Source: Alphaproteobacteria bacterium
Lineage (GTDB): Bacteria > Pseudomonadota > Alphaproteobacteria > RF32 > CAG-239
Reading direction: 5' to 3'
Assembly (NCBI GenBank): GCA_017479785.1
Contig: JAFVBT010000092.1
Span: forward strand, 1 to 12,157
Length of the DNA: 12,157 nt
Position 1 is the first letter of the stretch; each line of letters starts with the position of its first letter. This document shows positions 1 through 6,232 of the stretch, piece by piece. Under the pieces are notes generated by a model. The model searched no databases. It worked only from the letters and a program-made list of their open reading frames with translations, and had not been told where the DNA came from. The translations under genes were made by a program, and so were the position numbers.

Positions 1-1096
1 CCTTGCCCAAGCTCAACCCGCGTTCAGTGCAAGATTTCGGATTCGTATTTTCCCAACAAGTTTTTTCACACTCTTTGTTTTCCTTATTGATATTGAAACA
101 TTCCGTATCTTTTACATCAGACAATCCGCGCTCGGAACACTTTTTAGCATTTGTATTCTGCCAGCAAGAATGCCCGATATAGTTATTACATTTTGTTTCT
201 TCTTTATTTACATTAAAGCATTTATCATCTTTAGCATCGGCCAAATCCAAATCGGCACAGGCCGTTACTTTCGGACACTCATAACAAGTTAATCCGCCGA
301 CTTTTGCCGCATCAACCGGTTTTGCCTTTTCGCATGATGTGCAACTGCTTTCATTATCAAAATAATTTTCGCCGTAGAAAGAGCATTTTTTATCACTGCA
401 CAAATAACATTGAATCCCGTTGAGCACATCTTTTTTTACAGCGATTTTATCACCGGAACATCTGTCATTGTTTTGCCATCCTCTATCCGCGCACTTACAC
501 TTTAACGGGTCTTCTTCACACCTACACTCACGCTCTTTATAACATGGCTTAGAACCATCCGGTGTTTCGTCTTCATCATAACACCCTGTCGGTTTTGTTT
601 CAGTCCAACCTTTCGCGCACTTATTTTGATCAACACAAGTGCCTTTACAATTACCGCAGGCATTTGTACCGCCTTCGCATTTTTGAGTGCTTGAGCATTT
701 TTTACCTCCGCATATACACTTGCCCGTTTTACATAATCCGCAACTGTTCTTAAAATTACTCGGGCAATATGTATCACGTTTGAGACTGCAATCCTCACCG
801 TCACAAACGCAATCACCTCTGACCATTTTATAATCTTCTTTACAGCCGCCGCATTTATAGCGTCCGTTGCTGCATTGTTCGCACACATGATTCGGCAAAG
901 GCGAAATCAAAGTACAAACACCGCCTCCGCCATGCGGCGGTTCAATCGGTTCGGCATCTGCCCCCATATCGCAATTACCGCCCGGCAAAAAACAAATTTT
1001 TGCATCTGCCGAAGAAATATAAAAAATACTTACTGTCATACAGACCACACATAAGCCCATAGCATATTTAAACAAACTTGAGATGTTTTTTTTCAT
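1..1096 (-). CDS. Secreted cysteine-rich repeat protein, C-terminus beyond the window
   Basis: I do not recognise the family. The frame opens at an ATG at 1096, seven bases after a good Shine-Dalgarno (AAGGAG, 1104-1109), and stays open for 365 codons to the left edge with no stop, so the C-terminus is missing. Residues 1-32 look like a signal peptide (MKKN, hydrophobic core, SSADA before the likely cleavage), so the product is probably exported. I count 46 Cys in 365 residues, including seven CxxC pairs (72/75, 82/85, 119/122, 147/150, 230/233, 252/255, 271/274). Near the right end a unit of about 40 residues occurs twice (about 287-326 and 327-362): KDxxCFNxNKE, then CWxNTN, then CxERGLS. 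Either a disulfide-rich surface protein or a metal-binding protein would fit. The open frames on both strands at 502-888 and 562-753 are shadows of this gene. Confidence 0.85.
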   Translation of the reverse strand, partial: MKKNISSLFKYAMGLCVVCMTVSIFYISSADAKICFLPGGNCDMGADAEPIEPPHGGGGVCTLISPLPNHVCEQCSNGRYKCGGCKEDYKMVRGDCVCDGEDCSLKRDTYCPSNFKNSCGLCKTGKCICGGKKCSSTQKCEGGTNACGNCKGTCVDQNKCAKGWTETKPTGCYDEDETPDGSKPCYKERECRCEEDPLKCKCADRGWQNNDRCSGDKIAVKKDVLNGIQCYLCSDKKCSFYGENYFDNESSCTSCEKAKPVDAAKVGGLTCYECPKVTACADLDLADAKDDKCFNVNKEETKCNNYIGHSCWQNTNAKKCSERGLSDVKDTECFNINKENKECEKTCWENTNPKSCTERGLSLGK

Positions 1097-1133
1097 AGCT
1101 CTGCTCCTTAAAAATATATATATCAGCGTACAT

Positions 1134-1149
1134 CTTATCTGCCGATAAG
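1134..1149 (-). promoter_or_regulatory. Small dyad upstream of the cysteine-rich gene
   Basis: CTTATC (1134-1139) and GATAAG (1144-1149) form a perfect 6-bp inverted repeat with a 4-base centre, 38 bases before the start of the Cys-rich gene. A TATAGA that could serve as a minus-strand -10 lies just upstream on that strand. No T-run follows in either direction, so a terminator is unlikely; an operator is possible but unproven. Confidence 0.25.
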
Positions 1150-1175
1150 TCTATAATTTTTTTGTGATATTTTTG

Positions 1176-1682
1176 TTACAAACTCACATCATCGGAAATT
1201 AAAAAATCGGCAGGCAAATCAAAGCAATCAGCCCCGTCTTGCGGCCACACGGCATTTTGAATCAAAAACAATTCGCTGTACCACTTTAAGAGTTCTGCAT
1301 TGGCATCAAAACCGTCGCGCCAAAATTTAAAAATGATAAAATCCGGCTCGCATTCGCTGACAAGCATAGCTTCGTGACGCCGATTGCGCGTGACGACGCC
1401 CAAAACGGCTTTAGGTGCTTTTTCCTTAATTTGCCGAACAATTTTTTGCGGTGCGCTTTCCTTGATTGTATCAACAACCAACCCGTCTGCCTTGAACTTT
1501 TGATAATTTTCCACTGCTTGCCCGCCGGAGGCTAAAACCAATTTTCCTCTCCGTTGCGCCATTGCCGTAAAATCTCGGGCAAAGTTTTCCGACAACGTTT
1601 CGGTCAAAATAAAACAGCCGATTTTTTCTTCATTTATTAAACTTAAATTTTCTTGCGTAATTCTCACTATTAAGTTTTGCAT
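1176..1682 (-). CDS. Thiamine-phosphate-synthase-like (ThiE/TenI fold) protein, degenerate
   Basis: The protein has 168 residues. The order of elements resembles the TIM-barrel ThiE/TenI family: a strand at 22-27, GKLVLASG at 46-53, then ADGLVVD (65-71) where ThiE has its DGVHLGQ strand, LGVVTRNRRHEA (94-105) where ThiE has IGVSTHxxEEA, and PDFIIF (113-118) where ThiE has ADYIGxG. It ends with ADFLISDD, like the final strand of the barrel. It is shorter than ThiE (about 210 residues), and the pyrophosphate- and Mg-binding residues are not obviously kept, so catalysis is doubtful. The ATG at 1682 has only a weak Shine-Dalgarno. It may be cotranscribed with the Cys-rich gene 79 bases downstream. 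The fold call is inference from spacing and motif likeness only. Confidence 0.6.
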   Translation of the reverse strand: MQNLIVRITQENLSLINEEKIGCFILTETLSENFARDFTAMAQRRGKLVLASGGQAVENYQKFKADGLVVDTIKESAPQKIVRQIKEKAPKAVLGVVTRNRRHEAMLVSECEPDFIIFKFWRDGFDANAELLKWYSELFLIQNAVWPQDGADCFDLPADFLISDDVSL

Positions 1683-1705
1683 TTTTTTATTCTTTATGTT
1701 ACCAA

Positions 1706-1711
1706 TATAAT
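1706..1711 (+). promoter_or_regulatory. Possible -10 box for the coiled-coil/zapA operon
   Basis: A perfect TATAAT sits 49 bases upstream of the ATG at 1760, in the short gap between divergent genes. No good -35 box lies 16-18 bases before it, only a T-run, so the call is weak. Confidence 0.25.
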
Positions 1712-1759
1712 TAATTTGTTACATTGTATATTAGTTTTTTAATAAAGGGAAGAGTTTTT

Positions 1760-2419
1760 ATGGAAACGCAGACACTAAATCAAAGTCAAAATTCTTTAAA
1801 CAAACTGAATGCAGCCATTGAAGAATTGGTTAGAGTCATTCAAAATCAGCGCAATCAATTTGCACAAATCCTGTCACAGGAAAAAAATGCCAAAGCCGCT
1901 GCCGAAGCAAAATTTGAAGAATTACAAAATCAAATTTCGGCATTACAAAGCAATAATAATTCCTTGAGAGAAGAGCTTGAAGCCGCACGCAACAACACAG
2001 ATGCACAAGATAAAATCCAAACATTACAAAATGAATTGGATTCCCGCTCGGCAAAAATAAGCGGTTTGCAGACGGAAATACAAAATTTGAACACGGCGCT
2101 GACAAATCGGAAAACCCAATTGGAAGAGGCTGCCGCCCAAAACAATGAGTTGAATGAAAAACTAAAGACTGCAGAGGCCAAAATTCAAGAATTGGAAAAC
2201 AGTTCTTCAGCCAACAACAATACCGTTGCAGAAATTGAAGCACGCTTAAATGAAGAAGTTAAACAAAAGGAAGATATTCTCCGCAAATATCAGGAAAATG
2301 AGCAGAAAATATCTGAAATGCAACAAACGATTTCGCAAACAACCGAGAACATTGACGATGTTGTCGCCAGATTAGAAAGGGTGTTACAAGAAAATGGGAC
2401 GAGTGACAATAACAATTGA
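1760..2419 (+). CDS. ZauP-like coiled-coil protein encoded upstream of zapA
   Basis: The protein has 219 residues, almost entirely coiled coil. Heptad-rich, Gln/Asn/Glu/Ala-rich sequence with leucines at the core positions runs from about residue 10 to 205, with no membrane segment or signal peptide. The ATG at 1760 is preferred over the in-frame TTG at 1724 because a Shine-Dalgarno-like purine run (1744-1753) precedes it and the extra residues add nothing conserved. The last 26 bases overlap zapA. Caulobacter and other alphaproteobacteria encode a coiled-coil partner, ZauP, directly upstream of ZapA, and the pair focuses the FtsZ ring. Position and architecture suggest the same role here. 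Coiled coils converge easily, so orthology rests mainly on synteny and the C-terminal NIDDVVARLERVL helix. Confidence 0.85.
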   Translation: METQTLNQSQNSLNKLNAAIEELVRVIQNQRNQFAQILSQEKNAKAAAEAKFEELQNQISALQSNNNSLREELEAARNNTDAQDKIQTLQNELDSRSAKISGLQTEIQNLNTALTNRKTQLEEAAAQNNELNEKLKTAEAKIQELENSSSANNNTVAEIEARLNEEVKQKEDILRKYQENEQKISEMQQTISQTTENIDDVVARLERVLQENGTSDNNN

Positions 2420-2708
2420 TAAACGTGAATATGCCATTGCCTGTGATGACGGTCAGGAAGCGCATATCGTCAAACTTTCGCGTATTTTGGATGAAAAAGC
2501 CAAAATGCTCTCTTCAAGCATCGGTCTTGTTAATGAAAATATGATGTTGGCGATGGTCGGTTTGCTGTTGGCCGATGAGTTGGAGGATATCAAAAGTCAA
2601 ACAGCGTGCGTTCCTGCTTCCGCACTGAGTACCGCCGATTCGGATATCGCCAAACAAATAGACGGACAAGTTTCACGCATTGTCAGCCTGATAAACAATT
2701 TAAAATAG
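2394..2708 (+). CDS. zapA: Cell division protein ZapA
   Basis: The protein has 104 residues, the usual ZapA length. ZapA is a cytosolic FtsZ-binding protein that bundles protofilaments at the division site. The N-terminal globular part shows the family pattern: MGRVTITIDKREYAIAC, then DDGQEAHI (about 19-26), then an amphipathic helix and the MLAMVGLLLADEL stretch (about 51-63) that begins the C-terminal coiled-coil helix. The ATG at 2394 gives the conserved MGxVTxTI start; it lies inside the end of the upstream coiled-coil gene (26-base overlap), so translation is probably coupled. A GTG at 2403 is possible but would remove conserved residues. A 6S-like RNA follows, as in many alphaproteobacteria. 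Confidence 0.93.
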   Translation: MGRVTITIDKREYAIACDDGQEAHIVKLSRILDEKAKMLSSSIGLVNENMMLAMVGLLLADELEDIKSQTACVPASALSTADSDIAKQIDGQVSRIVSLINNLK

Positions 2709-2721
2709 TCGGAAAATAATC

Positions 2722-2750
2722 TTGACAAAATAACGCCGAAATGTTATTTT
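2722..2750 (+). promoter_or_regulatory. Sigma-70-type promoter downstream of zapA
   Basis: A perfect -35 TTGACA (2722-2727) is followed after 17 bases by TATTTT (2745-2750), four of six matches to the -10 consensus. It lies 14 bases after the zapA stop and points at the non-coding RNA candidate and the gene at 2961. A 9-bp inverted repeat (CAAAATAAC 2726-2734, GTTATTTTG 2743-2751) spans the spacer and -10, so a repressor could bind here. Confidence 0.55.
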
Positions 2751-2777
2751 GACCATACCTTATTAAAGAGTATGGTC
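2751..2777. repeat. Inverted repeat at the predicted transcription start
   Basis: GACCATAC (2751-2758) and GTATGGTC (2770-2777) are perfectly complementary with an 11-base spacer. The repeat begins right at the end of the -10 box, so the left arm would lie partly outside the transcript. That suits a DNA-binding operator better than an RNA hairpin. No T-run follows. Confidence 0.45.
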
Positions 2778-2790
2778 ATTATTAAGTTTA

Positions 2791-2949
2791 TTCTTAGGTT
2801 GGTGTTTTGAGTTCTGCTCAGCTTCCGGTTTAAGACAGGCTTAAAAAGACGCAATTCTGTAAGCGGGTGTTGTTCTGTATGAGCGGTTTACCGCGTTTCC
2901 CTGAACAACTGACTGATTTATCCCTGTCGGAAACAAGGGCGCCTAAAAA
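2791..2949 (+). ncRNA. ssrS: Probable 6S RNA
   Basis: In alphaproteobacteria the 6S RNA gene commonly lies just after zapA, and this 250-base gap after zapA has no open frame but strong fold potential. 6S RNA binds the sigma-70 holoenzyme by mimicking an open promoter. TTCTTAGG (2791-2798) pairs with the region 2942-2949 as a closing stem with one mismatch, TGTTTT (2803-2808) pairs with GAAACA (2930-2935), then a large asymmetric bubble follows; GCTCA (2816-2820) pairs with TGAGC (2880-2884), and a terminal hairpin forms from GCTTA (2839-2843) and TAAGC (2860-2864). The length of about 160 bases fits 6S. I cannot confirm the conserved primary-sequence blocks, and the exact ends are uncertain. 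The alternative is a structured leader of the gene at 2961. Confidence 0.5.
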
Positions 2950-2960
2950 ATTTCAACATT

Positions 2961-4076
2961 ATGGCAAAAAAATCTTTCCGCGGACAAAAGTTCGCTCTCG
3001 GCTGCAAGGCAGTCGCAATTGAAATTTGCATGGATATCTGGTATATCCTAATCGTTCTGACAAGTCCCCTGTGGTATTTTTTCTGGCTTATTTGCGAGCC
3101 GGACACTGCAGCCGACTTCATGTTGACCAAACGTGATGAAAACGGGAGCGATATCAAGGCTCTCAGAAACATCCATCATAACTTCGCTATAGGCGTAGTT
3201 ATGCATGATTTGTGGAAGTCCGTGATTTGGCTGATGCCGATGAGTATTCGAAGGGAGTTCATTTGCCGCGACACCAAGCCGCTAAGTAAATACTCCGTCA
3301 AGACTCAGGTAAAGTACTATTTCTCTCAATACATGGAAGACCGAGTGGCTTTGCTGAAAAGCGGCAAACTCTCAAAAGAGGCCATGGATAAGATATGGAT
3401 GTACTTCACTTCTCCGCGCTTTGAAACACCGGAGAGAGAACGCTTTATTGAAGCCGGTGTCCAGCTGACGCAACAACAAATCAAAGATTTGATTATTGAC
3501 AACAAGGCTGATTTGGTAAAGAGCTATTTTGCCAAACATACGCCGAATGCTGAGATGATTAAATTTTTGATATCTCACGTCAACGGGGCCGGGGTTATGC
3601 AAGTGCTGTTAAGCGTTATTCGCAAACAGCGACCGACACCCGAAATTCTGAATATGCTGATGGCATCATCTTGCAGCAATTTGAGAGATAATGTCACACT
3701 TATTATGGAGAACTACCTTGATGTCGATGCCGTTCAAGAAACGATTGATGCGATTGACAAGGCAGAAAGCGATAAAGAAATCAATGCGGCACTGGAACGC
3801 TGGCGCAAGTATTGCAGCAATCGATCTGGCATGTCTGTCGGCGCACAAAAGAAAATGACATTCAAACTCTTTGAGATTTTTAAGGAGCAAGGATGTCACC
3901 TGACGCCGAACGGTCTCAGCGCCCTGTGCGCTCGCCTCAAAAGAGAAGATGAAGAATTTCTCCGCAGTGTTCTGCGTCATGAATTTCAGATGACCGGCTG
4001 TATTATTGCCACCTTGTTGAATGAATACTGGAAATACAGCGTTTATTTGGAAGTCAAGAAAGAACTCAAAAACTGA
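2961..4076 (+). CDS. Hypothetical membrane-anchored protein, 371 residues
   Basis: I do not recognise this protein. A basic N-terminus (MAKKSFRGQK) leads into one strongly hydrophobic, Trp-rich segment at about residues 25-45, which is probably a signal anchor. From about 120 onward the sequence is soluble and appears all-helical, with repeated short amphipathic helices (for example 165-200, 205-235, 240-275, 300-360), like a helical-repeat scaffold, but with no clear consensus unit. Conserved-looking Trp and Cys residues are scattered and I see no catalytic motif. The ATG at 2961 has no recognisable Shine-Dalgarno; an internal ATG at 3030 is the alternative but has none either and would cut into the region before the membrane segment. 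The gene is a single unit between the RNA candidate and a strong terminator five bases after its stop. Confidence 0.8.
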   Translation: MAKKSFRGQKFALGCKAVAIEICMDIWYILIVLTSPLWYFFWLICEPDTAADFMLTKRDENGSDIKALRNIHHNFAIGVVMHDLWKSVIWLMPMSIRREFICRDTKPLSKYSVKTQVKYYFSQYMEDRVALLKSGKLSKEAMDKIWMYFTSPRFETPERERFIEAGVQLTQQQIKDLIIDNKADLVKSYFAKHTPNAEMIKFLISHVNGAGVMQVLLSVIRKQRPTPEILNMLMASSCSNLRDNVTLIMENYLDVDAVQETIDAIDKAESDKEINAALERWRKYCSNRSGMSVGAQKKMTFKLFEIFKEQGCHLTPNGLSALCARLKREDEEFLRSVLRHEFQMTGCIIATLLNEYWKYSVYLEVKKELKN

Positions 4077-4080
4077 ACAA

Positions 4081-4120
4081 AAGAGAAGCACCTTGCAAAA
4101 AGGTGCTTCTCTTTTTTTTT
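4081..4120 (+). terminator. Strong intrinsic terminator
   Basis: A perfect 14-bp stem (4081-4094 with 4100-4113) with the 5-base loop GCAAA runs straight into a T-rich tract ending at 4120. It lies just after the stop at 4076 and ends transcription of the hypothetical gene, insulating carD. Confidence 0.93.
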
Positions 4121-4236
4121 ATTTTGCCCGCCGAACACTTCTTAAAATTTTATGCAAAAAAGTTCTGGATTTGGGTCAAAAAATGTGATATATTAGCTCT
4201 TGTCGTGAAAAAAATAATTATCAGAGAGGAATTAGA

Positions 4237-4758
4237 ATGAGTATTAAAAAATTGCCGACTGTCACCTTCAATGCAGGAGAATATGTTGTTTATCCGACAC
4301 ATGGTGTCGGCAAGGTTTCGGATATTACAAAGCAAACCATCGCCGGTTCTGAATTGGAACTTTTGGTTGTTAATTTTGCCAAAGATAAAATGACTTTGCG
4401 CATTCCGACAGCCAAAATTCAAAACGTCGGTTTGCGCAAAATTTCCGATGAAAAAACTATGGCAGAAGCTTTTGAAACCCTTAAAGGCAAAGCAAAAGTA
4501 CGCAAAGTTATGTGGTCACGTCGCGCACAAGAATACGAAAATAAAATTAATTCCGGCAATCCTGTTGCTATTGCGGAAGTTATCAGAGACTTATATCGCA
4601 GCGAAAATTTGGCTGAACAATCATACAGTGAACGCCAGATTTATGAGCAGGCCGTTGAACGCTTAGCCAGTGAAGTTTCGGTTTATAATAATTGCACAAT
4701 GGAAGAAGCCAATGCAAAACTGAATAACATTCTTGCCAAAGAGAGAACTGCTCAATAA
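4237..4758 (+). CDS. carD: CarD/CdnL-family RNA polymerase-binding regulator
   Basis: The protein has 173 residues. CarD/CdnL proteins bind the RNA polymerase beta subunit through an N-terminal Tudor-like domain and stabilise open complexes, especially at rRNA promoters, with a conserved Trp wedged into the minor groove at the -10 edge. Here the N-terminal domain shows GEYVVYPTHGVGKV (14-27), typical of the family. The C-terminal helical domain contains KVMWSRRAQEYENKI (90-104), with Trp93 in the expected place, then VAIAEVIRDLYR (110-121). The ATG at 4237 is preceded by GAGAGGA. A TATATT at 4189-4194 could be the -10 of its own promoter, but no good -35 is visible. It is monocistronic, between two terminators. 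It might be named cdnL in alphaproteobacterial usage. Confidence 0.93.
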   Translation: MSIKKLPTVTFNAGEYVVYPTHGVGKVSDITKQTIAGSELELLVVNFAKDKMTLRIPTAKIQNVGLRKISDEKTMAEAFETLKGKAKVRKVMWSRRAQEYENKINSGNPVAIAEVIRDLYRSENLAEQSYSERQIYEQAVERLASEVSVYNNCTMEEANAKLNNILAKERTAQ

Positions 4759-4780
4759 CAGTAATTGAGTTTGCAAATAT

Positions 4781-4810
4781 AAAAAACGCGCTTTTAGGCG
4801 CGTTTTTTTT
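4781..4810. terminator. Bidirectional terminator between carD and the kinase gene
   Basis: AAAAAACGCGC (4781-4791) and GCGCGTTTTTT (4798-4808) form a perfect 11-bp stem with a 6-base loop, ending in T8 on the plus strand and with A6 at the left that reads as T6 on the minus strand. The convergent genes carD (stop at 4758) and the kinase (stop at 4831) can both use it. Confidence 0.88.
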
Positions 4811-4830
4811 GTTACACAACCTCCGACATT

Positions 4831-6231
4831 TTATTCCATTGCTCCAACCAACGATACAGATGAAATGGTGTCCCCCATACCAACCAAGGTCAGCGGCTTT
4901 TCAATTAAAATCGTCGGCACGGCAATAACATCATAACCGGCATATTCGGCAACACCGCTTGAAAGCAAAGTTTCGTCGTTCAAATACACCGAAAGTTGAC
5001 GTAGCGCTGCCAAACTTTTATCGGCAATTTCCAGTCCGTGTGCCCATAACAAATTATTTTTCGTATTCAGATTTCCAGTAGCACACTTAGACGCAGCCAA
5101 TGTCGCAGCCAACATCATGCCTTTTTTATTTTCTTCGGGCAAAATTTTGAAATTTTTATCCTGCACTGTGACATACAAGCCGAACATATGCAACTGAATC
5201 CGCGGTATTTTGATAATCTGCTTCAACTTAATAATACTTTCAAACAGCAACGGCGACGTTAATTCTTGATTGCAGACGCGATTATACATATCCGCATCAA
5301 CAATATGAAGCGTATCAAGAGTCTCTCTCTCGTTCATTCCGGCTGAATCAACAAGCGGTGCTATGTATTCAATAATCGCGCGACGAACGTCAATGTCTTG
5401 CGTGGAAGCCAATTCCAAATGTATAATTCCGTTCGGATTCGCCAAGTGCCACTTTTTAATTTGTTCAGCACTTTTCATAACTTTGGCAACCCCATCTCGC
5501 ACCGCCGACAAATTGCTGTAACCGGACAAGAACAAATAGTCATACCCTTTCTCGGTCAAATACCTTATAAAATTATCATCTGTTTTAAGAACACTGTTTG
5601 CCGGATCATAAGTAGCGATAAAACGATTGGACTTTGGGCAACGTATTGTTTCCCCGCAAACTTCAAACACATCTCCGCCGTCAAATTCAAGAATCCAGTG
5701 AATCATAGCATCTTCGGCCGTACGATTAATAGCGGAAGCTTTTTGTAAAACACCGTTTTCATCAAATCCGAATAAATTATCTGTCGGCAAAAATTGTGCT
5801 GCCTGCAAGGCCGGATGTGCATTCGTATGCGCCAAAACTTTCTGCACACCGACAACAGACATCAAATTGGCAATAATACCGCCTTGTCCGCCCATTTGCA
5901 AACGATCATAGCCTAAATTTTGCCGCATCCATTGATATGTCTCGGGATTTTCGCATAACCATTCTTCGGCAATTCCCTGCTTAAAACACTTAATAATACC
6001 GCGAACAACATCTTTGGGGGTAATAATATGCGTTTTTGTATCTGCCAAATCTTCTCGCACCAAACCAACTTGTCGGGCCAATTTTTGTATGCGCACACCG
6101 TCAATTTTCAAAACGGCATCAATATTTGTATTAAAGGCCGTTGCCACACTTTTAACACTGCCGATTTTTTCAAGCTGAGCCGGCACATCGGCATAAAAAT
6201 TTTTCCATAGAGATTTTATATTTTCGGTCAT
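4831..6231 (-). CDS. ADP-dependent phosphofructokinase/glucokinase family protein
   Basis: The protein has 466 residues, the length of archaeal ADP-dependent sugar kinases, which phosphorylate glucose or fructose 6-phosphate with ADP as donor in the cytosol. The family signatures are in order: FNTNIDAV (33-40) for sugar binding, MGGQGGIIANL (113-123), FLSGY (234-238), HLELA (271-275, the HxExA Mg-linked motif), DSAGMNERE (295-303), a FGLYVTV block (350-356), and C-terminal VGMGDTISS (450-458), where Asp454 is the likely catalytic base in the GxGD motif. This is not the ordinary PfkB length or pattern. Whether the substrate is glucose, fructose 6-phosphate or something else cannot be read from sequence. 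The ATG lies one base after the mic60 stop, so the two are translationally coupled. The family is standard in archaea and present in animals but unusual in proteobacteria, suggesting ancient transfer. Confidence 0.88.
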   Translation of the reverse strand: MTENIKSLWKNFYADVPAQLEKIGSVKSVATAFNTNIDAVLKIDGVRIQKLARQVGLVREDLADTKTHIITPKDVVRGIIKCFKQGIAEEWLCENPETYQWMRQNLGYDRLQMGGQGGIIANLMSVVGVQKVLAHTNAHPALQAAQFLPTDNLFGFDENGVLQKASAINRTAEDAMIHWILEFDGGDVFEVCGETIRCPKSNRFIATYDPANSVLKTDDNFIRYLTEKGYDYLFLSGYSNLSAVRDGVAKVMKSAEQIKKWHLANPNGIIHLELASTQDIDVRRAIIEYIAPLVDSAGMNERETLDTLHIVDADMYNRVCNQELTSPLLFESIIKLKQIIKIPRIQLHMFGLYVTVQDKNFKILPEENKKGMMLAATLAASKCATGNLNTKNNLLWAHGLEIADKSLAALRQLSVYLNDETLLSSGVAEYAGYDVIAVPTILIEKPLTLVGMGDTISSVSLVGAME

Positions 6232-6232
6232 T

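Noticed and set aside
502..888. Minus-strand open frame of 128 codons
   Set aside because: It is a +1 shadow of the Cys-rich gene, which has the signal peptide, Shine-Dalgarno and continuous frame through this region.
1724..1759. TTG start for the coiled-coil gene
   Set aside because: The ATG at 1760 has a Shine-Dalgarno-like run, and the extra 12 residues are not coiled coil.
2751..2777. Terminator after zapA
   Set aside because: The dyad is not followed by a T-run and sits on the start site of a consensus-like promoter.
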